From: Methylosinus sp. C49 | Lineage (GTDB): Bacteria > Pseudomonadota > Alphaproteobacteria > Rhizobiales > Beijerinckiaceae | Assembly (NCBI RefSeq): GCF_009936375.1 | Contig: NZ_AP022332.1 | Coordinates: forward strand, 1,483,501-1,547,500 | DNA: 64,000 bases | Direction: 5' to 3' | Shown: one piece after another, positions 1-9,174 of the stretch | Numbering within the stretch: position 1 is the stretch's first letter | Layout of the letters: every line of letters begins with the position of its first letter | The notes under the pieces: generated by a model | The model's database searches: none | What the model was told of the DNA's origin: nothing | What the model saw: only the letters and a program-made list of their open reading frames with translations | Program-made: the position numbers and the translations under genes

Positions 1-204
1 CGCGCGGCCGAGCGCGGCATGCGCCTCGAAGAAGGTCGTCGGCTCGAGTGGCGGAGCGCCTACGCCGAGAACCGCGTCCACATAAACCGCGGGCTCGTCG
101 CTATGATCGAATCCAGAGCGCACTTCGGCCCGCTGATAGCCGAACTTGCCGAGTTCCCTCCGCAACACGCGATCCGCGACGATCTGAATGTCCGCATTGT
201 TCAT
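1..204 (-). CDS. Hypothetical protein, C-terminus beyond window start
   Basis: I do not recognise this gene. It runs off the window start, so only the first 68 codons are seen, beginning MNNADIQIVADRVLRRE. The visible part has no signal peptide or membrane segment and looks soluble. The ATG at 204 lies 22 bases after the pheS stop on the same strand, so it is probably co-transcribed with pheS. In most bacteria pheT follows pheS; this protein is not the start of PheT, because the usual MKFTLSWLK-like opening is missing. pheT may lie further downstream outside the window. The frame is open throughout with high-GC codon use like its neighbours, so I regard it as real. Confidence 0.6.
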   Translation of the reverse strand, partial: MNNADIQIVADRVLRRELGKFGYQRAEVRSGFDHSDEPAVYVDAVLGVGAPPLEPTTFFEAHAALGRA

Positions 205-226
205 GGCGTCACCCCGCGAAAAGGAA

Positions 227-1309
227 TCACCCGCTCAACCCGCCCGCCAGCGTCGGGAAATCCAGCGGCCGGAATCCATAATGCGTCAGCCAGCGCGCAT
301 CGGCCTCGAAGAAGGCGCGCAGATCCGACATGCCGTATTTCAGCATGGCGAGACGATCTATGCCGACGCCGAAGGCGAAGCCCTGATATTTGTCCGGGTC
401 GAGCCCGCAATTGCGCAGCACATTGGGATGCACCATGCCGCAGCCCAATATCTCCATCCAATCCTCGCCCTCGCCGAAGCGAATGTCGCCGTCCTTGCGG
501 CGGCATTGCACATCCACTTCCGCGGAGGGCTCGGTGAAGGGGAAGAAGGAGGGGCGAAAGCGCATCTTCACGGACTTCACCTCGAAGAAGGCCTTCAGAA
601 ACTCCTCCAGCACCCATTTCAAATGGCCCATATGGGTCGTCTCGTCGATGACGAGCCCCTCGACCTGATGGAACATGGGCGTATGCGTCTGGTCGCTGTC
701 GCAGCGATAGGTGCGGCCGGGGCAGATCACGCGGATCGGCGGCGCCTTGCTCAGCATGGTGCGCACCTGCACCGGGCTCGTATGCGTGCGCAGCAGCTTG
801 CGCTTGCCATCGGCGCCCGGCGGAAAGAAGAAAGTGTCGTGCATTTCCCGCGCGGGATGCCCCTCGGGGAAGTTCAGCTTGGTGAAATTATAATCGTCGC
901 TCTCTATGTCCGGCCCTTCGGCGACGGAAAAGCCCATATCGGCGAAGATCGCCGTCAACTCGTCCATCACCTGCGAGATCGGATGAATACGGCCGAGCTC
1001 CTGGCCGCTCTCCTGCACCGGCAGCGTCACATCGACAGTCTCGGCGGAAAGGCGCTTCTCCAGCGCTTGCGTCTGCAGCACGTCGCGACGCGCGGCGAGC
1101 GCCTCTTGCGCCTTGTCCTTCAGCGCATTGATCTTGGCGCCTTCGGTCTTGCGGTCCTCGGGCGACATTTTGCCGAGCGTCGCCAGCAACGCCGAAATGC
1201 TTCCCTTCTTGCCCAGCGCGCCGACGCGCACGGCCTCGAGCGCGGCCTCATCGGCCGCCGCCGCGATCGCCGCCAGAGTCTCGGTCTCCAGTTCCGCTAT
1301 ATCCGTCAT
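227..1309 (-). CDS. pheS: Phenylalanyl-tRNA synthetase alpha subunit
   Basis: Cytoplasmic class II aminoacyl-tRNA synthetase subunit that charges tRNA-Phe as an alpha2-beta2 enzyme with PheT. The 360-residue length is normal. Residues 1-90 are a charged, Ala/Glu-rich helical arm typical of the tRNA-binding coiled coil. The catalytic core follows, with [10 protein letters not shown] near 109-118, the motif 2 region [16 protein letters not shown] at 251-266 and motif 3 [16 protein letters not shown] at 311-326 with its conserved Arg. The start MTDIAELE fits the family. It is not preceded by the common infC-rpmI-rplT genes; an unrelated outer-membrane gene ends 127 bases upstream. A short unknown gene follows instead of pheT. 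Confidence 0.97.
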   Translation of the reverse strand: MTDIAELETETLAAIAAAADEAALEAVRVGALGKKGSISALLATLGKMSPEDRKTEGAKINALKDKAQEALAARRDVLQTQALEKRLSAETVDVTLPVQESGQELGRIHPISQVMDELTAIFADMGFSVAEGPDIESDDYNFTKLNFPEGHPAREMHDTFFFPPGADGKRKLLRTHTSPVQVRTMLSKAPPIRVICPGRTYRCDSDQTHTPMFHQVEGLVIDETTHMGHLKWVLEEFLKAFFEVKSVKMRFRPSFFPFTEPSAEVDVQCRRKDGDIRFGEGEDWMEILGCGMVHPNVLRNCGLDPDKYQGFAFGVGIDRLAMLKYGMSDLRAFFEADARWLTHYGFRPLDFPTLAGGLSG

Positions 1310-1436
1310 CGTCCCGCCACGGCTTTTGATTTTCTGGGGCGGGTTGTGCCACGCGCGGCAGGCGATGTCGAGAACGCGGGCGGTTCAGAAGATGTGGGGG
1401 CCGGGCCGCCGCGCCCGGCGTTCGCGCGGGGCGCCG

Positions 1437-2579
1437 CTAGATCTTCCAGCGTAGGGCCATGCCGGCCTGCCAATTTTTGGAGAGCTGCGGCCCCTCGAGG
1501 CTCTGATAGACGGGAATGCCCGCCTCCAGCGCGATGGTGAGCGCCTCCTGGCCGATGAGGCCGCCGCCGATCGTTGCGCCGCCCCACAGCTCCACGCGCT
1601 GGCCGCCATAGAAATTGGGATTGGCCGCCTGCGCCTTGCCGCGGATCATCGGATCGAGGCCGCGAATCTCGCCCTGCGTCGTGGCGTTGACGCGGAAGGT
1701 GGTGGTCAGGCCCTTTATCCAGCTATAGCCGGCCCAGCCGTTGAGCTCGTGCAGATCGCCATAGAGATAGCCTTCCGGGTTGGCGGCCAGCGGAAAGCGG
1801 CCGCGGTAGGACAGACCCCAGGACCATTTGTCGATGTGGCCGGCGTAGACGATTCCAGGCATGACGTCGAAAGTGCCGGCGCCCGGCTGCAATGCATAGA
1901 AGGCGCGGCTCGTCGCATAGCTGCCGTCCGGCAGCAGCAGGCGGAATGTGTTGTGGGTGCTTCCGGTGGGGAAGCTCATGCCCAGATTGAGCTGAATTCG
2001 ATGTATCGGGTCCTGATAGACGCGATAGATCGTCGAGGCGGTGAAATCGGTTAGGCCGTCGGTTCCCGTATGGCTGATCCCGAGTCGCTCGAGGCTCGTC
2101 GGTCCTTTGAACGCGAGCATGTCGAGATTGCGCTCGATCATGCCGCCGGTGACGACGACGGACAGATAATTGGTAATTCCATAGGCCAGCGCCAGCGTTT
2201 GCGAGGCGACGGAGACATTCTGCGGCACCAGCCGGAGCTTCGATGTCGGATGGCCGAACCAGGGCGTCGTCGCGACGACCTCCTCCGATGAGACTTGCCG
2301 CGTTCCTTTCAGCGTATGCGAGAGATTGGCGAATTGCGGAATGATGGAGACGACGAGCTTGCCGGCGGCCGGCATATCGGCGCCGAAGACGCCGAGCGGC
2401 GCGGGCGGCAGGGGCGACGGCGCGGAGACATCGGGCGCGGGCGCGGCGACGAGCTTGGCGGGCGCGTCCGCCGCTCCAGCCTCTCCGACGCAGACGCCGA
2501 GCAGAGCGGCGGCGACGGCCAAAGTCTTCGTGCTCACGAGGATCGGGCGCGGCGGAGCGCTTCGTTTCATTCTCATCAT
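1437..2579 (-). CDS. Outer-membrane beta-barrel protein, MetA-pathway/transporter-like
   Basis: Probable outer-membrane protein of about 380 residues. I start it at ATG 2579 (MMRMKRSAPPRP), which has a GAGGGG ribosome-binding site about ten bases upstream and gives a good Sec signal peptide (hydrophobic stretch LAVAAALLGVCVG, cleavage near AGA-ADA). A longer in-frame start at 2630 would put a charged leader before the signal. After an Ala/Pro-rich linker the rest alternates aromatic and Gly-rich strands (YLSVVVTGGM, IQLNLGMSFPTGS, WGGATIGGG) and ends in KI, as expected of a barrel. It resembles the loosely defined 'MetA-pathway of phenol degradation' outer-membrane family, which is an assignment by look only. 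The substrate cannot be inferred. Confidence 0.65.
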   Translation of the reverse strand: MMRMKRSAPPRPILVSTKTLAVAAALLGVCVGEAGAADAPAKLVAAPAPDVSAPSPLPPAPLGVFGADMPAAGKLVVSIIPQFANLSHTLKGTRQVSSEEVVATTPWFGHPTSKLRLVPQNVSVASQTLALAYGITNYLSVVVTGGMIERNLDMLAFKGPTSLERLGISHTGTDGLTDFTASTIYRVYQDPIHRIQLNLGMSFPTGSTHNTFRLLLPDGSYATSRAFYALQPGAGTFDVMPGIVYAGHIDKWSWGLSYRGRFPLAANPEGYLYGDLHELNGWAGYSWIKGLTTTFRVNATTQGEIRGLDPMIRGKAQAANPNFYGGQRVELWGGATIGGGLIGQEALTIALEAGIPVYQSLEGPQLSKNWQAGMALRWKI

Positions 2580-2628
2580 TTTGTGTCTGCCCCTCGTCGG
2601 CGCCGCGCTCCGTCGGGGCGCGACGGAC

Positions 2629-2685
2629 AAAAAAAGCCGCCGTCCGACGATCGCGCTTTGCGCGCGACACGATCGGAACAGCGGC
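2629..2685 (-). terminator. Rho-independent terminator candidate behind pta-ackA
   Basis: Read on the minus strand, a long GC-rich stem-loop (outer arms GCCGC and GCGGC, inner arms TCGCGC and GCGCGA around GCAAA) is followed directly by seven T residues. It lies about 205 bases beyond the ackA stop and about 50 bases before the next minus-strand start codon. It probably insulates ackA from the outer-membrane gene. The stem includes some wobble pairs and a bulge. The rest of the 310-base gap (2580-2890) shows nothing else I can name. Confidence 0.6.
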
Positions 2686-2890
2686 GTTGCTGATTTTGGC
2701 CCCTCTTTGGGCCGCGCCGAAAGCTCGGCTCTCGGCGTCCGACTAGACGCAATCTCCGCGCCATCTCAGCGCGGCCGGCCTTGTTTCGACAAATCAGGCG
2801 CTTGTGAAAAAGCGGCGCGCGGGCGGCGCGAAAATGCGCCTGCAAATCATGCGACCGGCGCCGAATTACTGTGCGATTTTGTGCGCTTCG

Positions 2891-4075
2891 TCAGCCGCGA
2901 AGCAGCGCCCGCGCGGCCTCGGCGATCACCGCCTCCTCATTGGTGGGAAGCACGAGGGCCTCGATGCGGCTCGACGGCGCGCTGATGATCTGCGCATTCG
3001 CCGCATTCGCCGCATCGTCGAGGGCAAGGCCGAGAAAACCGAGATAGGCGCAGATGCGCGCGCGCATGGACGGCGAATTCTCGCCGACGCCAGCCGTGAA
3101 GACGAGACGGTCGAGCCCGTTCAGCGCGCTCGCCAGCGAGCCGATCTCGCGCGCGGCGCGATAGGCGAAGAGGGCCATCGCCTCCTCCGCCGCGGGAGAG
3201 TCGCTCGCCTCGAGCGCGCGCAGATCGTCGCTGATCGCGGAGACGCCGAGAAGCCCCGATCGCTCATAGAGCAGCGCATGGACTTGCTCGGGCGAAAAGC
3301 CCTCCTGCATCACGAGGTGCAGGAGCAGGCCGGGGTCGATCGCGCCGCTGCGCGTGCCCATCATCAGCCCGTCGAGCGCGGTGAAGCCCATTGTGGTGGC
3401 GACGCTCTCGAGATCGCGCATGGCGCAGAGGCTCGCGCCATGGCCGAGATGCGCGACGATCGTGCGGCCCGGCGCGCGCTCGAGGCGGCGCAGCTCTTCC
3501 GCGATGAACTGATAGGAGAGTCCGTGAAAGCCGTAGCGCAGCACGCCGCGCTCGGCGAATTCGCGCGGCAGCGGAAACAGCTGCGCGAGGCGCGGCTGCG
3601 TGCGGTGAAAGGCCGTGTCGAAACAGGCGATCTGCGGCAACTCGGGCGCGCTGTCGAGCAGGCTGCGGATCGGCGCGAGATTATGCGGCTGATGGCTCGG
3701 CGCGAGCGGCGAGAGCGCCTCCAGCCGCCGCAAAATGTCCGGCGTCACCAGAACGGGGCGGTCGAATTCCGCGCCGCCATGGACCACCCTATGTCCCACG
3801 GCGGCGAGGGGAAGCTCCGTCAGCCGCTCGCCGATCGCCGCGATGAGCCAGCGCGCCGCGCCCTCGTGATCTATGTCCGGCGCGGGGCCGGGGCCGGCGG
3901 CGAGCGCCGCCGCGACCTCGCCTTTGACGGAAAAGCGGGCCGGCTGGTCTTGCTCCTTTATGGCCGTGACGCCGCCACGGCAGAGAGGCGCGAGCGTCGC
4001 CGCGTCATAGAGTGCGAATTTGAGGCTCGAAGAGCCGGCGTTGAGCGCCAATAGGACTTTCGCCGCAGGGCTCAC
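2891..4075 (-). CDS. ackA: Acetate kinase
   Basis: Interconverts acetyl phosphate plus ADP and acetate plus ATP in the cytoplasm. The 394 residues cover the whole ASKHA fold. Visible motifs are LNAGSSSLKF (11-20), HRVVHGG (95-101), FDTAFH (152-157), FTALDGLMMGTRSGAIDPG (231-249), FTAGVGENSP (326-335) and PTNEE near the C-terminus. One point differs from the textbook enzyme: the nucleotide-binding HLGNG motif reads HLGHG at 209-213, with His replacing Asn. The start codon overlaps the stop of the upstream phosphotransacetylase gene by four bases, so the two are translationally coupled and form the Pta-AckA pathway. A hairpin terminator follows about 200 bases downstream. Confidence 0.95.
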   Translation of the reverse strand: MSPAAKVLLALNAGSSSLKFALYDAATLAPLCRGGVTAIKEQDQPARFSVKGEVAAALAAGPGPAPDIDHEGAARWLIAAIGERLTELPLAAVGHRVVHGGAEFDRPVLVTPDILRRLEALSPLAPSHQPHNLAPIRSLLDSAPELPQIACFDTAFHRTQPRLAQLFPLPREFAERGVLRYGFHGLSYQFIAEELRRLERAPGRTIVAHLGHGASLCAMRDLESVATTMGFTALDGLMMGTRSGAIDPGLLLHLVMQEGFSPEQVHALLYERSGLLGVSAISDDLRALEASDSPAAEEAMALFAYRAAREIGSLASALNGLDRLVFTAGVGENSPSMRARICAYLGFLGLALDDAANAANAQIISAPSSRIEALVLPTNEEAVIAEAARALLRG

Positions 4076-5028
4076 ACACCCTCCACCACGCGATGGGCGA
4101 AGAGCTGCGCCAGCGCGCAGGAGACGATGCGGGCGCGCACGCCATCGGCGCGGCTCGTCAGCACGATCGGCGCGCGCGCGCCGAGCACGATGCCGGCGTC
4201 CTCGGCGTCGGCGAGATAGACGAGCTGCTTGGCGAGAATATTGCCGGCCTCGAGATCGGGCGCGAGCAGAATATCGGCGTCGCCAGCGACATTGGAGATA
4301 ATGCCTTTCGCCTTCGCCGCCTCGGGCGAGATGGCGTTGTCGAAGGCGAGCGGACCATCCACATCGGCGCCTCTGATCTGGCCGCGATCGGCCATTTTGC
4401 AGAGCGCCGCGGCCTCGATCGTCGAGGGGATTTTGGCGTCCACCGTCTCCACGGCGGAAAGGACGGCGAGCTTGGGCCGCTCTATGCCGAGCGCATGGGC
4501 GAGGTCTATGGCGTTTTGCGCGATGTCGCGCTTCTCTGCGAGCGTGGGGGCGATGTTGATCGCGGCGTCGGTGACGAGCAGCGGCTTGCAGTAATTGGGC
4601 ACGTCGAGAACGAAGACATGGCTGACGCGCCGCTCGGTGCGTAGTCCCGTTCCTTCGCGCACCACGGCGCCCATCAGCTCGTCGGTGTGGAGGGAGCCTT
4701 TCATCAGCGCCTCGAGCTCGCCGCGCCGCACCAGCTCGACGCCAACGTCGGCGGCGGCGTGGCTATGGGGCGCGTCGACGATCTCGACGCCCTCGAGCGA
4801 GAGAGCGGCCGCGGCGGCGGCCGCCATGATCTTGGCGCGCGGCCCGACCAGAACGGGAGTGATGAGTCCTTGATCCCGTGCGGCGAGCGCGCCTTGCACG
4901 GAAACCGCGTCGCAAGGATGTACGACGCCGATGCGGATGGGCCGCATCGCGCGGCAGCGCTCGAGCAGCGACTCGAAATACAGACCGCAAGGTGCGCCGG
5001 AGGCTGCGACATCGCGCCGGAACAGCAT
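4072..5028 (-). CDS. pta: Phosphate acetyl/butyryl transferase
   Basis: Transfers an acyl group between CoA and phosphate, making the acyl phosphate that the overlapping kinase gene uses. At 318 residues it is the short form with only the PTA_PTB domain; it lacks the N-terminal DRTGG and P-loop regions of long Pta and the MaoC domain of fused forms. Family features include IRIGVVHPCDAVSVQGA, LMKGSLHTDELMG, RRVSHVFVLDVPNY and the C-terminal DAGIVLGARAPIVLTSRAD. The kinase partner has acetate-kinase features, so acetyl-CoA is the likely substrate, but butyryl-CoA cannot be excluded from sequence. An internal ATG (MRPIRIGVVHP) at 4947 could be an alternative start. The NifO/ArsC-like gene ends 34 bases upstream. 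Confidence 0.9.
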   Translation of the reverse strand: MLFRRDVAASGAPCGLYFESLLERCRAMRPIRIGVVHPCDAVSVQGALAARDQGLITPVLVGPRAKIMAAAAAAALSLEGVEIVDAPHSHAAADVGVELVRRGELEALMKGSLHTDELMGAVVREGTGLRTERRVSHVFVLDVPNYCKPLLVTDAAINIAPTLAEKRDIAQNAIDLAHALGIERPKLAVLSAVETVDAKIPSTIEAAALCKMADRGQIRGADVDGPLAFDNAISPEAAKAKGIISNVAGDADILLAPDLEAGNILAKQLVYLADAEDAGIVLGARAPIVLTSRADGVRARIVSCALAQLFAHRVVEGV

Positions 5029-5062
5029 CAGACCTCCTTGCCGCCTTTGCGCGCTCCCGCAA

Positions 5063-5506
5063 TCAGTCGGCGGGCGCGGTTCCAGCCTCGCTCTCGGCGC
5101 GTAGCGCCGCCGCTTCTACCCGAACGCAAGTGTCGCTCACCGGTTTCTCGGTCGGCTGCAGGCCGATCCAGGCGCCGATCCGCTCGGGATCGAAGCCCGC
5201 CTCGCAGCGGCCGCCGACCTTGATGAGCGGCCTGCGGATCAATATCGGGTCGATGATCATCATGACCAGCGCCGCTTGCGGCGTGACGGTCTCTATGTCG
5301 ATCTCGCCGGATTTGACGCGCGGCGCCGCGAGATTGAACCACTCGCGCACTGGCGTCTCGCCGAAATAAGGCCGCAGGCTGGAAACGCTCCAAGGCTCGG
5401 CGAGCAGATTGCGCACCTGCAGCGCATGGCCGGAGGAGAGCAGCAGAGCCTTTTGACGCGCATTTCCGGCGCAGCCGGGTTTCTCGTAGAAGATTACGTC
5501 GGCCAT
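5063..5506 (-). CDS. ArsC/Spx-fold protein, nitrogenase-associated (NifO-like) type
   Basis: A 147-residue thioredoxin-fold protein of the ArsC/Spx superfamily. It opens MADVIFYEKPGCAGNARQKA with one active-site-like Cys at residue 12, and carries the RRPLIKVGG signature near 91-99 followed by GFDPERIGAWIGL. This pattern matches the subgroup called nitrogenase-associated protein or NifO better than true arsenate reductases. No nif or ars genes are in this window. It is the first gene of an apparent operon with pta and ackA (34-base gap), so a redox link to acyl-phosphate metabolism is possible but is only inference. The biochemical role of this subgroup is unclear. Confidence 0.8.
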   Translation of the reverse strand: MADVIFYEKPGCAGNARQKALLLSSGHALQVRNLLAEPWSVSSLRPYFGETPVREWFNLAAPRVKSGEIDIETVTPQAALVMMIIDPILIRRPLIKVGGRCEAGFDPERIGAWIGLQPTEKPVSDTCVRVEAAALRAESEAGTAPAD

Positions 5507-5633
5507 ACGCCACCTCGATGAGCGACTACCGAAGAAGGAGCTTTGTCTCTTTTATAGCGCATTTTTGTGCGCTGCGGAACGCTTCTGATTCGGCCGGAAC
5601 AAAATTTTAACGATTCACAAATCAAGCGGGCGT

Positions 5634-5655
5634 GACGCGCCGATGACGGCGCGTC
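5634..5655. repeat. Perfect inverted repeat in the gap before the NifO-like gene
   Basis: GACGCGCC and GGCGCGTC pair perfectly over 8 bp around a six-base loop. It lies between the ends of two minus-strand genes: just after the YgjP-like gene, and about 130 bases upstream of the NifO-like start. There is no T tract on the minus side, so termination is uncertain. It could instead be an operator or a simple hairpin. Confidence 0.3.
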
Positions 5656-5720
5656 GTTTCATAGGCGCGCCGATGAGGGCCGCGGGTCTTTTGATAAAGA
5701 GGAAGATGAGAAGGCCGCGT

Positions 5721-6497
5721 CTATTCGGTCGCGCCGAATTTATGCAAATGCGCGCCATGCGTGGAGAGCCAGCCCTCGGCGCGATCCGTCTCCGCGCAGA
5801 GGCGCCGCGTCAGCGCCCAGAAACGATCCGAGTGATCGAGATATTCGAGATGCGCGACCTCATGCGCGGCGAGATAGTCGAGCACGAAAGCGGGCGCCAT
5901 GATGAGCCGCCAGGAGAAATTCAGCGAGCCCGACGCCGAGCAGGAGCCCCAGCGGCTCACCGTGTCGCGCAATCCGACGCTGCGCGCGGGCAGGCCGAGC
6001 GCGCGCGTATGGCGTTCCACAGCCGCCTCGAGATCATGGCGCGCCTCGCGCTTCAGAAAATCGACGATGCGGCGATGCACATGCTCCTCGCGGCCGGCGA
6101 CGCAGAGGTCGAAACCGTCACAGAGCGCAGTGTCGAGAGCAAAGCGCGTCTCCGTCCATACGGTTCCGCGCGCGCCGGGGCGATGCGCGATGCGGTGGTC
6201 GACGCCGCGCAGCGGCACGACGGCGCCGTCGCGAAAGGGGATCGTGTCCGGCAGCCGATTGAGCCGCGCGGCGATCCAGGCGGCGTGACGCTCGGTGAAC
6301 TCGCGCGCCTCGCGCAAGGAGGCGCGCGCGGGCATTGTGAGCACGGCGTCGCGCGCAGCGAAGCGCACGCGCAGCGTGAAGCGGCGCGCGCTGCGCAGGC
6401 GGCGCAGCGAGACGGTGAGCGTCTCGCCTGCATGTGTGAGTGTCAGGGCGGTGGAGCCCGCGGTCTTCGCGAGCCCGTCGCGTCGAAGACGAAGCAT
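5721..6497 (-). CDS. YgjP-like zinc metallopeptidase (M48/DUF45)
   Basis: Predicted cytoplasmic zinc-dependent hydrolase of the YgjP/WLM group. The 258 residues include the family signature SRWGSCSASGSLNFSWRLI (181-199) and the metal site HEVAHLEYLDHSDRFW, giving HExxH at 212-216 with a third ligand at His222. There is no signal peptide or membrane segment. The N-terminal half is an Arg-rich beta region typical of the family (LRLRRDGLAKT). The natural substrate of this family is not established; some members are implicated in proteolysis linked to DNA-protein crosslink repair. It is transcribed in the same direction as the SCO gene 112 bases upstream, with no clear operon logic. Confidence 0.88.
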   Translation of the reverse strand: MLRLRRDGLAKTAGSTALTLTHAGETLTVSLRRLRSARRFTLRVRFAARDAVLTMPARASLREAREFTERHAAWIAARLNRLPDTIPFRDGAVVPLRGVDHRIAHRPGARGTVWTETRFALDTALCDGFDLCVAGREEHVHRRIVDFLKREARHDLEAAVERHTRALGLPARSVGLRDTVSRWGSCSASGSLNFSWRLIMAPAFVLDYLAAHEVAHLEYLDHSDRFWALTRRLCAETDRAEGWLSTHGAHLHKFGATE

Positions 6498-6609
6498 GAT
6501 TCGATGCTAACGCAAAGCCGCGCCGAGTCGCGACAGGGAAGTTCGCGACTTACGCAAAAAAATCTCGGCTGTGTCGTTTTTGCGCCGTGTGTCCTCGGTC
6601 GGCGTCGCG

Positions 6610-7236
6610 TCACAGATAGCGTTCGAGATCGCGCGCGGCGTCGGCGGGCTTGCGTCCCACATTGAAGGAGCTGACGAAACGGCCGTTCTTGTCCATCAGA
6701 TAGACGACGGTCGTATGGTCGACCGCATAGTCCTCGCCGCTCTCCGCAGCCTTCTTCGAATAGATGCGATATTCTTTCAGCATCGGATCGAGCTGCGCGC
6801 GCTCGCCGGAGACGCCGACGATGCGCGGATCGAAATTGGAGAGATAGTCCTTGAGCACCGCGGGCGTGTCGCGCTCGGGATCGACGGTCACGAACAGAGC
6901 GCCGGCGTTGGCCTTCGGCCCCAGCGCGCGCAGCACCTCGGAAATCTCGAACAGCGTGGTGTGGCAGATGTCCGGGCAATGCGTGTAGCCGAAGAAGACG
7001 AGGAATGGCCGGCCGAGAAAGTCCTTCTCGGTGACTGTCTGGCCATTGTGCGCGACGAGCTGGAACGGCCCGCCGATGGCGGAGGCGGGCGGCGGCGGCG
7101 GCTTGAGGCTGGTGAACGCCACCAATGCGACGAAGGCCGCGAGAAAGACTCCGCCGATCGCGAAGAGAGGCAGCTTGGGAAGGTCGGGACCTTTGGCGCG
7201 ACCCTTTTGCGAACTCTTGGCGTAGCTCTTTGACAT
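6610..7236 (-). CDS. SCO1/SenC family copper chaperone-like protein
   Basis: Membrane-anchored periplasmic thioredoxin-fold protein that helps deliver copper to the CuA site of cytochrome c oxidase or acts as a thiol reductase. Of its 208 residues, 22-42 form one N-terminal membrane anchor, followed by a Pro-rich linker. The copper ligands are present: CPDIC (Cys87 and Cys91) in FGYTHCPDICH and His174 in AVDHTT. FVTVDPERDTP and FVSSFNVGRKP are also typical. No oxidase genes are beside it. The gene is divergent from the HerA-like gene, with 327 bases between their starts. Confidence 0.93.
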   Translation of the reverse strand: MSKSYAKSSQKGRAKGPDLPKLPLFAIGGVFLAAFVALVAFTSLKPPPPPASAIGGPFQLVAHNGQTVTEKDFLGRPFLVFFGYTHCPDICHTTLFEISEVLRALGPKANAGALFVTVDPERDTPAVLKDYLSNFDPRIVGVSGERAQLDPMLKEYRIYSKKAAESGEDYAVDHTTVVYLMDKNGRFVSSFNVGRKPADAARDLERYL

Positions 7237-7563
7237 GCGTTTCTTCCCGAAGATATGGCGTCGTTTCTCGTTTATCGCCGCGGCCGAGGAGATCGCGGCG
7301 CGTCGCGATCATCGGCGGCTCTGTAGAGCGGCTGGGCCGGGCGGCGGCGATCTCGCGTGACGCTCCTCTCTATGCGCGGAACTTAGCCTGCGGAGGGGCG
7401 TTCGCCAAGCGTCACAGCAGAGCGTCACTGCAGGGCGCCGCGGCGGAGCGAGGCCGTCGCCGCGGCGCCGCGTCGCAGCGCGCCCTACGAAATCGTCCGC
7501 GGCGGAGACGGCTGGATATATAATGTCGGCATCGATTCTCCCAATGAGCGCAGGCGCGAGAAA
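7237..7563. other. Divergent intergenic region, SCO and HerA-like genes
   Basis: A 327-base gap between two divergent start codons, expected to hold both promoters. It contains a GC-rich stretch with CGCCGCGGCG-like self-complementary segments around 7436-7475. I see no convincing sigma-70 boxes, no small gene and no RNA gene. Confidence 0.4.
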
Positions 7564-9111
7564 ATGAACGACGATCCGAACGCCAGCCCCGGAAAAATCC
7601 TCGTCGGCGCGAGCAATGACGGCGTTTATAGTTACCTCACTCTTTCTGTCGGCAATCGCCATGGCCTCATCGCCGGCGCGACCGGCGGCGGCAAGACGGT
7701 GACGCTGCAAAAGCTCGCCGAAGGCTTCTCCAATGCGGGGACCGCCGTCTTTCTCGCCGATGTGAAAGGCGATCTCGCCGGATTGTCGCAGCCGGGCGAG
7801 ATGCGCCAGGCCTTCGTCGATCGTTCGCTCGAGATCGGCCTCGCCTATGCGGTGGACCGTTTCCCGGTCGTGTTCTGGGACCTGTTCGGAGAGCAGGGGC
7901 ATCCGGTGCGCGCCACTGTTTCCGAAATGGGGCCGCTGCTGCTCGCGCGCCTGCTCGAGCTCAATGATGTTCAAGAGGGCGTGCTCAATGTGACGTTCCG
8001 CGTCGCCGACGAGCAGGGACTCTTGCTGCTGGACCTCAAGGATCTGCGCGCCGCGCTCACCTATGTCGCCGACAATGCGGGCTCTTTGAAGACCAAATAC
8101 GGCAATGTCGCGCCCGCGACCGTTGGCGCGATTCAGCGCCAGCTCTTGGTGCTGGAGACTCAAGGGGCCGAGAAATTCTTCGGCGAGCCGGCGCTCGACA
8201 TTTCCGATTTTCTGCGCGTCGATCGCGACGGCCGCGGCGTCATCAATATTCTCGCCGCCGACAAGCTGATGCGTTCGCCGCGGCTCTACGCCACTTTCCT
8301 GCTGTGGCTCTTGTCGGAACTGTTCGAGCAGCTGCCGGAGGTCGGCGATCTGGCGAAGCCCAAGCTCGTCTTCTTCTTCGACGAGGCGCATCTCCTCTTC
8401 GACGATGCGCCCAAGGCGCTGCTGACGGCGATCGAGCAAGTGGTGCGGCTCATCCGCTCCAAGGGCGTCGGCGTTTATTTCGTCACGCAAAATCCGCTGG
8501 ACGTGCCGGACAGCGTGCTCGGCCAGCTCGGCAATCGCGTGCAGCATGCGCTGCGCGCCTTCACCCCGCGCGACCAGAAAGCCGTGCGCGCGGCGGCGGA
8601 GACCTTCCGGCAAAATCCCGCCTTCGACACGGCGGAGGCGATCATGCAGCTCTCCGTCGGCGAGGCGCTCGTCTCCATGCTCGACGCCAAGGGCAAGCCG
8701 GAGATCGTCGATCGCGTGCTGATCGCGCCGCCCGCCGCGCGTGTCGGGCCGATCACCGCCGAGGAGCGCGCGAATGTGCTGGCGGAGAGCGCGTTGCGCG
8801 GCAAATACGACACGCCCATCGATCGCGAATCGGCCTTTGAAATATTGCAGAAACGCGCCGAGGGCCATTTGAGCTCGGCCGGCGCCGGCCCCGCCCGGCC
8901 CGAGGAGCAGCCGACGCAGGCGAGCGCCGGCGGCGGCCTCATCGGCACGCTCGGCGGCGTGGTCGGCGGATTGTTCAAGCGCGAGAATCCCAAGCGCATG
9001 TCGACCGGCGAGCTGGCCGTGCGCTCGGCCGTGCAATCGGCGGCGCGCTCCATCGGCACGCAGATCGCGAAGGAAGTTTTGCGCGGCGTGCTGGGCGGGA
9101 TATCACGCTGA
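7564..9111 (+). CDS. HerA-like P-loop ATPase, DUF853 family
   Basis: A 515-residue cytoplasmic ATPase of the HerA/FtsK superfamily, DUF853 (YjgR) group. The Walker A loop is GATGGGKT at 38-45, the Walker B segment is [10 protein letters not shown] around 268-277, and [29 protein letters not shown] follows as the sensor and arginine-finger region in family order. A C-terminal Gly-rich segment ([16 protein letters not shown]) precedes a conserved short helix ending [13 protein letters not shown]853 proteins are called bipolar DNA helicase-like, but their role is not settled. The gene stands alone: there is no NurA-type nuclease nearby, so this does not look like a HerA-NurA repair or defence pair. 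Confidence 0.9.
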   Translation: MNDDPNASPGKILVGASNDGVYSYLTLSVGNRHGLIAGATGGGKTVTLQKLAEGFSNAGTAVFLADVKGDLAGLSQPGEMRQAFVDRSLEIGLAYAVDRFPVVFWDLFGEQGHPVRATVSEMGPLLLARLLELNDVQEGVLNVTFRVADEQGLLLLDLKDLRAALTYVADNAGSLKTKYGNVAPATVGAIQRQLLVLETQGAEKFFGEPALDISDFLRVDRDGRGVINILAADKLMRSPRLYATFLLWLLSELFEQLPEVGDLAKPKLVFFFDEAHLLFDDAPKALLTAIEQVVRLIRSKGVGVYFVTQNPLDVPDSVLGQLGNRVQHALRAFTPRDQKAVRAAAETFRQNPAFDTAEAIMQLSVGEALVSMLDAKGKPEIVDRVLIAPPAARVGPITAEERANVLAESALRGKYDTPIDRESAFEILQKRAEGHLSSAGAGPARPEEQPTQASAGGGLIGTLGGVVGGLFKRENPKRMSTGELAVRSAVQSAARSIGTQIAKEVLRGVLGGISR

Positions 9112-9174
9112 GCGCGCGATGTTCCTGCGCTCGGCCGAAAAGCGTCGGGGCGCGCCTGCGGCGGATATGTATCG

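Noticed and set aside
7309-9036. 575-codon open frame on the minus strand opposite the HerA-like gene
   Set aside because: Shadow frame: composition is biased and the real gene on the other strand has clear Walker motifs.
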